Assembly (NCBI RefSeq): GCF_000282895.1
Contig: NZ_ALBQ01000011.1
Span: 1-64,000, forward strand
Length of the DNA: 64,000 nt
Direction: 5' to 3'
DNA from: Sphingomonas sp. ATCC 31555
Lineage (GTDB): Bacteria; Pseudomonadota; Alphaproteobacteria; Sphingomonadales; Sphingomonadaceae
This document shows, one piece after another, positions 7,762 to 17,109 of the stretch. Each line of letters begins with the position of its first letter. Position 1 is the first letter of the stretch. The notes beneath the pieces are model-generated. The model was given only the letters and a program-made list of their open reading frames with translations. It was not told the DNA's origin and did no database searches. Both the position numbers and the translations under genes were made by a program.

Positions 7762-9894
7762 ATGACCGTCGACACCCTTGCTCCGCCCCAGGCCGCCGCT
7801 GGTCTCGCGCTCGACCGGCTATTGCGGCCGAGATCGGTGGTGATCGTGGGCGCTTCGGACAAGCCGGGGGCGCTCGGCGCCTCGGTGCTCGCCAACCTGG
7901 AACGCAACGGCTTTGGCGGGGACATTCACCTGATCAATCCGAAGCGCGAGACGATCGGCGGGCGGCCCTGCCTGCCGTCGGTCGGAGCGCTGCCGGAGGG
8001 CGTCGACGCCGCCGTGCTCGCGATTCCGCGGGCGGGCGTCGTCGATACGATCCGGGCGCTCGCCGCGCGCAAGGTGGGCGCGGCGATCGTCTTTTCCGCG
8101 GGCTTTGCAGAGGGTGGGGAGCAGGGACTGGCGGATCAGCGTGAGATCGCCCGCATCGCCGCCGAAGCGGGAATGGTCATCGAAGGGCCGAACTGCCTGG
8201 GTCTGGTCAATTATGTCGAGCGGGTGCCGCTGACCTTTGTCGAAACTCTGGTGCCCGAACGTGGGCCCGGTGCGGGGGTGGGCATCGTTTCGCAGAGCGG
8301 GGCGATGGCAGCGGTGCTGGCGACGATGCTGCTCAGCCGCGATCTGCCGGTCACGTTGTCGGTCTCGACGGGGAACGAAGCAGCGAGCGGCGTCGAGGAC
8401 TATGTCGATTACTGCGTGAGCGATCCGAATACGCAGGTGGTTGCGATGATCGTCGAGCAGTTTCGCAAGCCGCAGCGGTTTCTCGATGCCGCGCGCAAGG
8501 CGCGGGCCGCGGGCAAGCTCGTCGTGCTGCTGCATCCCGGCAAGAGCAGCGCCGCGCGCGAATCCGCCGCGACGCATACCGGCGCGATGGCCGGCGACTA
8601 TCAGCTGATGCGGGTGATGGTGGAGCGCGCCGGCGTGGTCTTTGCCGAGACGCTGGAGGAACTGGGCGACATCACCGAAATCGCCGCGCGCTGCCCGGCG
8701 CTGCCCGGCGGCGGCACCGCGGTACTCGGCGAGTCAGGTGCGTTTAAGGCGCTGACGCTGGATCTGTGCGAAGAACTCGAAGTGGCGCTGCCGGCGCTCG
8801 ACGATGGCAACGCGCCGCTGCTGCGGGCGGCGATGCCCGACTTTGTCGGCGTCAGCAACCCGCTCGACATCACCGCGCAGGGGCTGGTCGAGCCTGACAT
8901 GTACTATCGCCTGCTCAAGGCGCTGGGCGCGGACGATCGCTTCGGCTGCATCGTTGCCGGCATCATCCTAACCGATGCGGCAACGGCGGCCATCAAGCTG
9001 CCGCCGATCCTGCGCGCGGTGGAAGAAGCGGCGCTGACCACGCCGCTGATTTTCGCGGGACTGGACGAAGGCGCGCCGCTGGGGGCGGAATATACCGCGC
9101 GGCTGCGAGCGGCGGGAGTGCCGTGCTTCGCGTCGACCGAGCGGGTGTTTCGGGCAATCGCCCGGCTTTCGCGGCACGCGGCGCGCGACTTCTCCACCTG
9201 CGACGCCGCGCCGCTTGCGTGCGAGGGTCTGCCACTCGGCGGGGTGGTGCCGGAATACCGCGCCAAGGCGGTGCTGGCACCACTTGGCCTGCCTTTCCCG
9301 AAAGGCGGCTTTGCCCGCACCGCGGAAGAGGCGGTGCAGATCGCCGGCGAGATAGGTTATCCGGTGGTGCTGAAGGCGCAATCGCCCGAGCTCAGCCACA
9401 AAAGCGATGCCGGCGGCGTGGTGCTGAATTTGGCTGACGAAGCGGAGCTGCGCGCCGGGTGGCGCAAGTTGCACGGCGATGTGAGCCGATATCGAGCGGA
9501 CCTGACGCTGGACGGCGTGCTGGTCGAGGGCATGGGAAAGCGCGGGGTAGAACTGATCGTCGGCGCAAAGCGCGATCCCGAATGGGGGCCGGTGATCCTT
9601 GCGGGGTTCGGCGGGGTGACCGCGGAGATCCTTCAGGACGTCCGCCTGCTGCCGTGCGACCTCACCCCCGCGGCGATTGAGGGCGAACTGCATCAGCTGA
9701 AGAGCGCAGCGATCCTGCGGGGCTGGCGCGGCGCACCCGCGCTGGACGTGCCGGCCGTCGCGGCGCTGATCGCGCGCCTGGCGCAGGTACTGATTGCCGA
9801 ACCTTCGATCCGCGAGGTGGATCTCAATCCGGTGGTGGTGCACCCTGCCGGCGAAGGGGTGGTGGCGCTCGACGCGCTGATGCTCACCGCCTGA
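7762..9894 (+). CDS. ferA: Feruloyl-CoA synthetase, NDP-forming type
   Basis: A 710-residue fused acyl-CoA synthetase of the ADP-forming superfamily. Order: CoA-binding domain (about 10-140, VVIVGASDKPGALG), succinyl-CoA-ligase-like middle with the conserved phospho-His272 in ATHTGAMAGD, and ATP-grasp domain near 490-700 (VVLKAQSPELSHKSDAGGV). It activates ferulate to feruloyl-CoA with ATP. Sphingobium FerA is of this type, unlike the AMP-forming Fcs of pseudomonads. I chose the ATG at 7762, behind GGGGGG; an in-frame TTG lies 18 bases earlier. The gene order gives the substrate. Confidence 0.88.
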   Translation: MTVDTLAPPQAAAGLALDRLLRPRSVVIVGASDKPGALGASVLANLERNGFGGDIHLINPKRETIGGRPCLPSVGALPEGVDAAVLAIPRAGVVDTIRALAARKVGAAIVFSAGFAEGGEQGLADQREIARIAAEAGMVIEGPNCLGLVNYVERVPLTFVETLVPERGPGAGVGIVSQSGAMAAVLATMLLSRDLPVTLSVSTGNEAASGVEDYVDYCVSDPNTQVVAMIVEQFRKPQRFLDAARKARAAGKLVVLLHPGKSSAARESAATHTGAMAGDYQLMRVMVERAGVVFAETLEELGDITEIAARCPALPGGGTAVLGESGAFKALTLDLCEELEVALPALDDGNAPLLRAAMPDFVGVSNPLDITAQGLVEPDMYYRLLKALGADDRFGCIVAGIILTDAATAAIKLPPILRAVEEAALTTPLIFAGLDEGAPLGAEYTARLRAAGVPCFASTERVFRAIARLSRHAARDFSTCDAAPLACEGLPLGGVVPEYRAKAVLAPLGLPFPKGGFARTAEEAVQIAGEIGYPVVLKAQSPELSHKSDAGGVVLNLADEAELRAGWRKLHGDVSRYRADLTLDGVLVEGMGKRGVELIVGAKRDPEWGPVILAGFGGVTAEILQDVRLLPCDLTPAAIEGELHQLKSAAILRGWRGAPALDVPAVAALIARLAQVLIAEPSIREVDLNPVVVHPAGEGVVALDALMLTA

Positions 9895-9936
9895 CGAACG
9901 ACAAGCGGGCGGAAAGCCCCGAAGGAGAGGTTGAAG

Positions 9937-11235
9937 ATGGCGGAGTCGTCCGAAATTCTGCGGCGGCTCGACGAGGCGCCGCTGAGCCGCACGCAAATGC
10001 TGGGCATTCTGCTCTGCCTGCTGCTCAACGCGCTCGACGGGTTCGATGTGCTGGCGATCAGCTTCGCCTCGCCGGGGATCGCGGCGGAATGGGGCATCGA
10101 TCGCGCGGCGCTGGGGCTGGTGCTGTCGATGGAACTGATCGGCATGGCGGTCGGCTCGGTCGTGCTGGGGGGCTATGCCGACCGTGTCGGGCGGAGGCCG
10201 GCGATCTTGCTATGCCTCGCGATCATGGCTGCCGGCATGCTGGCCGCGACCTTCGCTCGCAATGTCGAGATGCTGTCCGGCTTCCGCCTGTTCACAGGGC
10301 TAGGCATCGGCGGCATGCTTGCTTGCACCAACGCGATGGCGGCGGAACTCGCCAACGCCCGCACCCGCAGCTTGGCGGTGGGGCTGATGGCGTCGGGCTA
10401 TCCGATCGGCGCGATCGTCGGTGGATCGATTGCGGCGAAGCTGCTGGTCGGCGGGGACTGGCGGCACGTCTTCCTTTTCGGCGCGGGCATCACGGCGCTG
10501 TTCCTGCCGCTTGCCTGGTGGTTGCTCCCCGAATCGGTCCGCTATCTGTTCCAGCGCCGGCCGGCGAACGCGCTCGCCCGTGCCAACCGCTTGCTGGTGC
10601 GGATGGGGCAGGGTGCGATTGCGGCGCTGCCAGCGCGGGCGGAGTCCGGCACCAAACTGCCGCTCGCGCAATTGTTCGCCGCGCCGCTTGCCCGCACGAC
10701 GATCCTGCTGACCCTCGCCTATTTCTGCCATATCATGACCTTCTACTTCATCATCAAATGGGTGCCCAAGATCGTCGTCGACATGGGCTATCCCGCATCG
10801 CAGGCGGCGGGTGTGCTGGTTTGGGCCAATGTCGGAGGGCTGGCCGGTGCGGTGCTGCTGAGCGTGCTCAGCTGGCGCGTGCCGTTGCGCGCTCTGCTGG
10901 TGATCGCGCTGGTCGCCGCGACGACGATGGTGGCGCTGTTCGGGCAGGGACAGCAGGATCTGACGGGGCTGGCGCTGATCGCCGCCATCGCAGGCTTCTT
11001 CACCAATGCCGGGGTGGTGGGGATGTACGCGCTGATCGCCCAGAGCTTTCCCACCGAGGCGCGCGGGCTAGGTACCGGCTTCGTGATCGGGGTTGGGCGC
11101 GGCGGCGCGGCCTTGGGCCCGATCGTCGCCGGCCTTCTGTTCGCGATGAACCTTGGCTTGCCGTTGGTGGCGCTGGCGATGGCGGGCGGATCGCTGATCG
11201 CGGCGGCGGCGCTGCTGGCACTCCGGCGGGGATAG
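9937..11235 (+). CDS. MFS transporter, aromatic acid:H+ symporter type
   Basis: A 432-residue major-facilitator protein with about twelve membrane segments. The first helix carries NALDGFD, matching the acidic DGxD motif of the AAHS family (PcaK, VanK). The loop 2-3 signature GGYADRVGRRP is present. Given its place at the end of the ferulate operon it most likely imports ferulate, vanillate or a related acid. AAGGAGAG precedes the ATG; a TTG six bases upstream is a less likely start. Confidence 0.88.
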   Translation: MAESSEILRRLDEAPLSRTQMLGILLCLLLNALDGFDVLAISFASPGIAAEWGIDRAALGLVLSMELIGMAVGSVVLGGYADRVGRRPAILLCLAIMAAGMLAATFARNVEMLSGFRLFTGLGIGGMLACTNAMAAELANARTRSLAVGLMASGYPIGAIVGGSIAAKLLVGGDWRHVFLFGAGITALFLPLAWWLLPESVRYLFQRRPANALARANRLLVRMGQGAIAALPARAESGTKLPLAQLFAAPLARTTILLTLAYFCHIMTFYFIIKWVPKIVVDMGYPASQAAGVLVWANVGGLAGAVLLSVLSWRVPLRALLVIALVAATTMVALFGQGQQDLTGLALIAAIAGFFTNAGVVGMYALIAQSFPTEARGLGTGFVIGVGRGGAALGPIVAGLLFAMNLGLPLVALAMAGGSLIAAAALLALRRG

Positions 11236-11267
11236 CCGCGCGGCGGCCTCCACGATAGGCTGGTGCG

Positions 11268-11678
11268 ATGCAGATCGACGAAGCGCGCGCGGCGGATCGG
11301 AACGAAGTGGTGGTGCTGTGGCAGGCCGCCGCCCTTACCCGCCCGTGGAACGACCCGACGGCTGATTTCGACCGTGCGGTGCAGGGGGCAAGCTCTGTTA
11401 TCCTCCTGCTCCGCAGCCACGGAACCCTGCTCGGCACGGTGATGGTGGGCGAGGACGGGCATCGCGGCTGGGTCTATTATCTCGCTGTGGCAGAAGCGGC
11501 ACGCGGACACGGCCATGGCCGCTCCCTTATGGCCGCCGCCGAATCATGGCTCCGCGCGCGCGGGTGCCCCAAGCTGCAACTGATGGTGCGTGAGGACAAT
11601 GATGCGGCGATCGGTTTCTATCGTGCGCTGGGTCTGTCGCCGCAGCCGGTTGTGACGCTCGGCCGTTTCCTCCACTAG
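11268..11678 (+). CDS. GNAT acetyltransferase (YpeA-like)
   Basis: A 136-residue single-domain GNAT protein. The acetyl-CoA pyrophosphate loop is clear in ARGHGHGRSL, followed by AAESWLRARG and the C-terminal NDAAIGFYRALGL characteristic of the fold. N-terminal ALTRPWNDP recalls E. coli YpeA. The acyl acceptor is unknown. It lies 33 bases after the transporter and 7 bases before the YffB-like gene, so it may be co-transcribed with either. Confidence 0.85.
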   Translation: MQIDEARAADRNEVVVLWQAAALTRPWNDPTADFDRAVQGASSVILLLRSHGTLLGTVMVGEDGHRGWVYYLAVAEAARGHGHGRSLMAAAESWLRARGCPKLQLMVREDNDAAIGFYRALGLSPQPVVTLGRFLH

Positions 11679-11685
11679 GACGACC

Positions 11686-12033
11686 ATGACGATTGCACTG
11701 TATGGCATCAAGAACTGCGACACGATGAAGAAGGCGCGAGCCTGGCTGGATGCCAACGGCGTCGCCTATGCGTTCCATGACTATAAGGCGGAAGGCGTGG
11801 ATCCGGCGCGGCTTGCCCGCTGGATCGCGCTGGAGGGCTGGGAGTCGCTGCTCAACCGCGCTGGCACGACCTTCCGAAACCTCTCCGATGCCGATAAGGT
11901 CGATCTGGATGCGGCCAAGGCCAGTGCGCTGATGATCGCGCAGCCATCCATGATCAAGCGGCCGGTGTTGGAAATCCCCGGCGGCCTGCTGATCGGTTTC
12001 GCGCCGGAACGCTATGCACGCGCGCTGCTTTGA
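11686..12033 (+). CDS. ArsC/Spx-family protein, YffB-like
   Basis: A 115-residue thioredoxin-fold protein of the ArsC/Spx superfamily. It has a single cysteine, Cys11, in KNCDTMKKARAWL, the YffB signature, and IKRPVLE near the C-terminus. True arsenate reductases carry CSKSR instead, as in the separate arsC at 26722. YffB-like proteins have been linked to glutathione chemistry, but the in vivo role is not settled. Confidence 0.85.
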   Translation: MTIALYGIKNCDTMKKARAWLDANGVAYAFHDYKAEGVDPARLARWIALEGWESLLNRAGTTFRNLSDADKVDLDAAKASALMIAQPSMIKRPVLEIPGGLLIGFAPERYARALL

Positions 12034-12116
12034 GCTGAAAGTGGCCGGATAAACTGGATAAACCTCTGGAATTTTCCTAGGTTAACCACATTACACCCAT
12101 ACTATAATGGGGTCGC

Positions 12117-12554
12117 ATGGCGTCTTACATTCGACAACGACCTGCCTACTGGTTCCAGGCCACCGCAACTTTGCTGTTCCTGTGGGGTGTGCTTGGATGT
12201 ATCGCCTTCTATTGGCACGCCAGCTTCGATCCTGCGCAACCATCGGATGTCGGTGTATGGGAACGCGCCTATCATCGCGCGCTGCCGGGATGGTTCGCCT
12301 ATGACTATGCGATTGCCGTGGGCGCCGCGCTGCTGGGCTCCATCGCGATGCTGCGGCGATCACGATCAGCCAATATCCTCTATGTGCTTTCGCTGGCCGC
12401 GGTGGTCGTTCAGTTCGGCTATGTCTTTGTCTTCACGCCGTTGTTGGCGGTGAAAGGCGTCGCTACCGCGGTGTTCCCGCTGTTTATCCTGGGAGTCGGC
12501 ATCTTCCAGATCTGGCTGGCGGGGCTGGCGACGCGGCGGGGGTGGATCCTGTAG
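12117..12554 (+). CDS. Four-helix membrane protein, unknown function
   Basis: A 145-residue protein with about four hydrophobic segments: residues 12-34, 63-80, 88-106 and 112-138 approximately. A short acidic and aromatic loop lies after the first helix. I do not recognise the family. The upstream 80 bases contain GGTTAACCAC (about 12080), close to the CtrA half-site TTAACC. Only weak ribosome-site signals are visible. Confidence 0.6.
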   Translation: MASYIRQRPAYWFQATATLLFLWGVLGCIAFYWHASFDPAQPSDVGVWERAYHRALPGWFAYDYAIAVGAALLGSIAMLRRSRSANILYVLSLAAVVVQFGYVFVFTPLLAVKGVATAVFPLFILGVGIFQIWLAGLATRRGWIL

Positions 12555-12595
12555 CGGCCATTGCCGTTCGCGGTTCGCAGTCCTAGACCGCCTGC

Positions 12596-13453
12596 ATGTC
12601 GCACCTCACCCTCGATACCGCCACCAGCCGCGCCAATCCCACGCCCGCTCCGATGAAGCGCGTCACGGTGCCGGCGATCCGCAAGCGCAAGGGCGGCGAG
12701 CCGCTGGTGATGCTGACCGCCTATACTGTCCGCATGGCGCAGCTGATGGATGCGCATTGCGACATGCTGCTGGTGGGCGACAGCTTGGGGCAGGTGATCT
12801 ACGGCCTGCCTTCGACTGTGCCGGTGACGCTGGAGCTGATGGCGGCGCACGGGGCGGCGGTGGTGCGCGGCAGCTATCACGCGCTTGTGGTGATCGACAT
12901 GCCGTTCGGCAGCTATGAAGCCTCCCCGCAGCAGGCGTTCGAAAGCGCCGCTCGACTGCTTAAGGAGACCGGCGCTGCGGCGGTGAAGCTGGAAGGCGGC
13001 GCGGCGATGGCGCCGACGGTCAGGTTCCTCAACGAGCGCGGCATCCCCGTGATTGGTCATATTGGCCTCACCCCTCAGGCGATCAACGTATTGGGCGGCT
13101 ATGGTGCGCGAGGCCGCAGCGATGCCGAGCGCGCCAAGCTGGTGGGCGACGCGGTAGCGATGGACGAGGCAGGCGCCTTCGCCATTGTCGTCGAAGGCGT
13201 AATCGAACCGATCGCCGTGGAGATCACCCAGAAGGTGCAATGCCCCACCATCGGTATCGGCGCATCCGCGCAGTGCGACGGGCAGGTGCTGGTAGCCGAA
13301 GACATGCTGGGTCTGTTTGAGCGGACGCCACGTTTCGTGAAGCGCTACGACGACCTTTCCGGCCGCATTTCCGCCGCGGTTGAAACCTATGCCGAAGAAG
13401 TACGGTCCCGGGCCTTTCCGGGACCGGATCAGGTCTATGCGCCGCGGGACTGA
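12596..13453 (+). CDS. panB: 3-Methyl-2-oxobutanoate hydroxymethyltransferase
   Basis: A 285-residue PanB, first committed enzyme of pantothenate synthesis: it transfers a hydroxymethyl group from methylene-THF to ketoisovalerate. Family motifs are [12 protein letters not shown] (metal-binding Asp), [10 protein letters not shown] (second metal Asp), [14 protein letters not shown] and IVVEGV with the catalytic Glu. The N-terminus is about 20 residues longer than in E. coli. panC and panD are not in the window. Confidence 0.96.
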   Translation: MSHLTLDTATSRANPTPAPMKRVTVPAIRKRKGGEPLVMLTAYTVRMAQLMDAHCDMLLVGDSLGQVIYGLPSTVPVTLELMAAHGAAVVRGSYHALVVIDMPFGSYEASPQQAFESAARLLKETGAAAVKLEGGAAMAPTVRFLNERGIPVIGHIGLTPQAINVLGGYGARGRSDAERAKLVGDAVAMDEAGAFAIVVEGVIEPIAVEITQKVQCPTIGIGASAQCDGQVLVAEDMLGLFERTPRFVKRYDDLSGRISAAVETYAEEVRSRAFPGPDQVYAPRD

Positions 13454-13526
13454 CGGAGTAGGGCGATTTGCGTTCACGGCACGCGGCGCTAAGGTCCGCG
13501 GCCGCACCAGACCCATGGAGTAGATT

Positions 13527-14237
13527 TTGGCGCTTCCTCCTTCCGGTACCACCGACGAGGCCTTTCTTCGTGAAGTCGACGAGGAATATCGTCGCGACCA
13601 GCTGATGCGGGTCGGGCGCCGCTATGGGCTGTGGATCGTCATCGGCGTGGTGTTGGTCCTGATCGCGCTCGCCGGCTGGCTCTATTACGATCATAGCCGT
13701 CGCACCGCTGCCGAAGCGCGCGGCGAAGAATATGATGCCGCCTTGCAGCTGGTGGTTGAAAATCAACCCGGCCAGGCAGGCCCCGCGCTCGAGAAGCTCG
13801 CGCAGGGCGACGATGGCTATGCCGCGATGGCGCGCTTCACCCAGGCCAATCTGCTGTTCGCGCAGGGGAACAAAGCGGCCGCGGCGGCGAAGTTCGCCAG
13901 CGTCGTCAATGATGCCAAGCTGGGCCAGCCCTATCGCGACCTGGCGCTCGTGCGCCAGACCCAGGCCGAATTCGACAGCCTGCAGCCGCAGGCGGTGATC
14001 CAGCGCCTCGGCACCTTCTCGAACCCCGATTCGCCGTGGTTCGGCACGGCCGGTGAAATGGTCGCCGCTGCTTATGTGAAATCGGGCAAGCGCGCCGAAG
14101 CGGCGAAACTCTATCGCCAGATCAGCGAAGCCGGAGATCGCGTGCCCGCTTCGATTCGCGAGCGCACCGCTGAAGTCGCGAAGACGCTTTCGGTCGCTCC
14201 GGCGGCCAGCCAGACCCAGGAAAAGCAAGCTAAATGA
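13527..14237 (+). CDS. YfgM-like membrane-anchored TPR protein
   Basis: A 236-residue protein with a cytoplasmic N-terminus (FLREVDEEYRRDQ), one membrane helix near residues 37-56 (LWIVIGVVLVLIALAGWLY) and a periplasmic tetratricopeptide region. This is the layout of YfgM, which binds the SecYEG translocon and passes substrates to periplasmic chaperones. The start is TTG with GGAG seven bases ahead; no better start fits. It overlaps bamB by four bases (ATGA), the same YfgM-BamB-Der order as in E. coli. Confidence 0.85.
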   Translation: MALPPSGTTDEAFLREVDEEYRRDQLMRVGRRYGLWIVIGVVLVLIALAGWLYYDHSRRTAAEARGEEYDAALQLVVENQPGQAGPALEKLAQGDDGYAAMARFTQANLLFAQGNKAAAAAKFASVVNDAKLGQPYRDLALVRQTQAEFDSLQPQAVIQRLGTFSNPDSPWFGTAGEMVAAAYVKSGKRAEAAKLYRQISEAGDRVPASIRERTAEVAKTLSVAPAASQTQEKQAK

Positions 14238-15559
14238 AGACCAAGGTTCGCGTAGTTGCGGCGGTAGCGGCGCTCGCGCTGGTAAGCGGTTGCGGCGTTT
14301 TCAAGGGCAGCGGCAGCCGCAAGACGCCGGTGCTTGGGGAACGTGTGCCGATCCTCGTCACGGAAAACGACATCAGCGCCGACACGACGCTGGCCAGTGT
14401 CGAGGTGCTGCTACCCGAGGCGGCGGTGAACGAAAACTGGGGGCAGCCCGGTGGCAACGCCGCGAAGTCGATGGGCCATCTAGCGCTCCGCGAGTCGCTG
14501 TCGCGGGCTTGGTCGGCGCAGGTTGCCAAGCCATCGAAGAAGGAGCGGCTAGCCGCTTCCCCGGTCGTGGAAAACAACAAGCTGTTCGTGATCGACACCG
14601 ACGGCAATGTCCATGCGCTGGCGGCTGATACCGGTGCGCGGCTGTGGGAAGTGCCGACCGGCAAGGGCAAGGGCAATCGGGGCGCGCTGTTCGGCGGTGG
14701 CGTGAGCGTTGAGGGCGATCGCGTGTTCGCCGCCAATGGGCTTGGCGACGTGGTGGCGCTGAACATCGCCGATGGCAGCGAGATCTGGCGCACCCGCCCC
14801 GGCGGCCCGCTGCGCGGGGCGCCCACGCTGGCCAACGGCAACGTCTATGTGGTGACGCAGGACAACCAGCTCTTCGCGCTCAGCCAGGAGAAGGGCGAGC
14901 TTTCGTGGAGCGCCACCGCCAGCCTGGAATCGCAGGGCGTGTTCGGCGTGGCCGCTCCCGCTTCCGCGCAGGGCACGGTGATTGCCGGCTTCTCTTCGGG
15001 CGAGCTCAACGCGTATCGCTACGAGAATGGGCTGTCGCTGTGGGGCGACGTGCTGACGCGCAACACGATGACAACCTCGGTCTCCTCGCTGTCCGACATC
15101 GATGCCGAGCCGGTGATCGATCAGGGCCGCGTCTATGCGCTGGGCGAGGGCGGCCGCATGGTCGCGGTCGACATCACCAGTGGATCGACCTTGTGGGAGC
15201 AAAGCATCGGCGGGCTTTCCTCGCCTTGGGCGGCGGGCGAATGGCTGTTCGTGGTCACCGATGACGCGCGGCTGCTTTGCCTTGCCCGTAGCAGCGGCAA
15301 GCCGCGCTGGATCGTCCAGCTGCAGCGCTACAAGAACGAGAAGAAGGCGAAGAACCCGATCAGTTGGAAGGGCCCGCTGGCGGCTGGTGGGCGGCTGCTG
15401 CTCGTCAACAGCCTTGGCGACGTCGTTTCGGTTTCGCCTAAGGACGGCAGCATCCTGTCGAAGATGGAAACCAAGGATTCGGTGACGCTCCCGCCGGTGA
15501 TCGCCAACAACACCCTGTATCTGCTCGACGACAAAGGCCGCTTGACCGCCTATCGCTGA
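14234..15559 (+). CDS. bamB: Outer-membrane assembly lipoprotein BamB
   Basis: A 441-residue PQQ-like beta-propeller. The N-terminus is a lipoprotein signal with the lipobox LVSGC at Cys20. The body repeats blade motifs such as LFVIDTDGNVHALAADTG and VFAANGLGDVVALNIADGS. BamB helps the BAM complex fold outer-membrane proteins. It is translationally coupled to the TPR gene and is followed by der, as in E. coli. Confidence 0.92.
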   Translation: MKTKVRVVAAVAALALVSGCGVFKGSGSRKTPVLGERVPILVTENDISADTTLASVEVLLPEAAVNENWGQPGGNAAKSMGHLALRESLSRAWSAQVAKPSKKERLAASPVVENNKLFVIDTDGNVHALAADTGARLWEVPTGKGKGNRGALFGGGVSVEGDRVFAANGLGDVVALNIADGSEIWRTRPGGPLRGAPTLANGNVYVVTQDNQLFALSQEKGELSWSATASLESQGVFGVAAPASAQGTVIAGFSSGELNAYRYENGLSLWGDVLTRNTMTTSVSSLSDIDAEPVIDQGRVYALGEGGRMVAVDITSGSTLWEQSIGGLSSPWAAGEWLFVVTDDARLLCLARSSGKPRWIVQLQRYKNEKKAKNPISWKGPLAAGGRLLLVNSLGDVVSVSPKDGSILSKMETKDSVTLPPVIANNTLYLLDDKGRLTAYR

Positions 15560-15601
15560 GCCGACGCCTCCGGCGGAATGCCGGGGGACCAGAACCCATG
15601 C

Positions 15602-15630
15602 GGGGGCCGGGGCTTCATGCTCCGGCCCCC
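15602..15630 (+). terminator. Strong hairpin between bamB and der
   Basis: GGGGGCCGG and CCGGCCCCC close around an inner GGC/GCT pair and a TTCAT loop, making a stem of about 12 pairs. The sequence after it is GTCGTATT, with no clean T-run. It may be a weak terminator or an RNA-stabilising element between bamB and der. Confidence 0.45.
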
Positions 15631-15686
15631 GTCGTATTCGGCGCCGGGCTTTTCGCCGCGTGCCCGTATGAGTAAAGAGATCAGCT

Positions 15687-17057
15687 ATGCCTTTGCCGAC
15701 CGTCGCCATCATCGGACGCCCCAATGTGGGCAAGTCCACCCTGTTCAACCGCCTGGTCGGCAAGCGGCTCGCGCTGGTGGACGACCAGCCGGGCGTGACG
15801 CGGGATCGTCGCGAGGGCGAGGCTTCGTTGCTCGGCCTGGATTTCCGCGTGATCGACACGGCTGGATATGAAGACGAAGATGCGGCGACGCTGCCAGGCC
15901 GGATGCGCGCTCAGACCGAGGCTGCGGTGCGCGAGGCGGACGTCTCGTTGTTTCTGGTCGACGCTCGGGCAGGCGTGACGCCGCTCGACGAGGAAATCTC
16001 GCGCTGGCTGCGTTCGACCGATCGCCCTGTCGTGCTCGTGGCGAACAAGGCCGAAGGGCGCGCCGGCGAGGCGGGTATCTTGGAGGCGATGGCGCTGGGC
16101 CTGGGCGAGCCAATCCCTTTTTCCGCCGAACATGGTGAAGGCGTTGCCGATCTGTTCGAGGCGCTGCTTCCCCATCTCGAGCGCGACGAGGAAGAGGTTG
16201 AGGACGAAAACCCCGACAATCCCAACGCGCCGCTGAAGCTGGCGATCGTCGGTCGTCCCAATGCCGGCAAGTCGACCCTGGTCAACCGCCTGCTAGGTGA
16301 AGACCGGATGATCACCGGCCCCGAGGCGGGGATCACCCGCGATTCAATAGCGATCGATTGGGAATGGACCGACGCGGACGGCCAGAGACGCCCTGTGCGG
16401 CTGATCGACACGGCTGGGCTGCGCAAGCGCGCCCGAGTCGAAGAGAAGCTGGAGAAACTTTCCGTGGCCGATACGCTGCGCTCGATCGACTTCGCCGAAG
16501 TGGTCGTGCTGCTGCTCGATGCCACGCGCGGGCTGGAAGTGCAGGACCTGAAGATCGCCGATCGCGTGCTGCAGGAAGGTCGCGCGCTGATCATCGCGCT
16601 CAACAAATGGGATGTGGCAGAGAACGCGTCCAGCCTATTCAACGGGGTGAAGGGGGCACTGGACGAGGGATTGGCGCAGGTGAAGGGTGTGCCGCTGCTC
16701 ACCGTATCGGCTGCGACCGGCAAGGGGCTGGACGTGCTGATTCGGGTGGCGTTCGAAACGCGCGACGCCTGGTCGCGTCGCGTTTCCACCGGCCAGCTGA
16801 ACCGCTGGTTCGAACGCGCGATTGAAGCCAATCCGCCGCCCGCACCGGGCGGCAAGCGGATCAAGCCGCGCTACGTGACGCAGAACAAGACGCGACCGCC
16901 CAGCTTCGTGCTGTTCGGAACGCGGGTCGATCTGCTGCCGACGAGCTATCAACGCTATTTGATCAATGGGTTACGCCGCGAGTTCGACTTCGGCGCGGTG
17001 CCGGTGCGGCTCACGCTGCGCGCGCCCAAGAACCCGTTCGACCGCGACAAGAGCTGA
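15687..17057 (+). CDS. der: Ribosome-assembly GTPase Der (EngA)
   Basis: A 456-residue protein with the unique tandem GTPase layout of Der: G1 loops GRPNVGKS (residues 10-17) and GRPNAGKS (about 190-197), each followed by its own DTAG and NKxD motifs. A KH-like domain at the C-terminus (GGKRIKPRYVTQNKTRPPSF) binds rRNA. Der is needed for 50S subunit assembly. An acidic linker (DEEEVEDENPDN) joins the two G domains. Confidence 0.97.
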   Translation: MPLPTVAIIGRPNVGKSTLFNRLVGKRLALVDDQPGVTRDRREGEASLLGLDFRVIDTAGYEDEDAATLPGRMRAQTEAAVREADVSLFLVDARAGVTPLDEEISRWLRSTDRPVVLVANKAEGRAGEAGILEAMALGLGEPIPFSAEHGEGVADLFEALLPHLERDEEEVEDENPDNPNAPLKLAIVGRPNAGKSTLVNRLLGEDRMITGPEAGITRDSIAIDWEWTDADGQRRPVRLIDTAGLRKRARVEEKLEKLSVADTLRSIDFAEVVVLLLDATRGLEVQDLKIADRVLQEGRALIIALNKWDVAENASSLFNGVKGALDEGLAQVKGVPLLTVSAATGKGLDVLIRVAFETRDAWSRRVSTGQLNRWFERAIEANPPPAPGGKRIKPRYVTQNKTRPPSFVLFGTRVDLLPTSYQRYLINGLRREFDFGAVPVRLTLRAPKNPFDRDKS

Positions 17058-17067
17058 ACCCGGCTAT

Positions 17068-17103
17068 GGCAGGCCCGGCGCGGTTCGCTGCGCCGGGCCT
17101 GCC
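17068..17103. terminator. Bidirectional terminator between der and bfr
   Basis: Two perfect 14-base arms (17068-17081 and 17090-17103; GGCAGGCC... with its complement) enclose the loop GGTTCGCT. It lies between convergent genes. There is no T-run on either side, but the stem is very stable. Confidence 0.7.
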
Positions 17104-17109
17104 CTGCGA

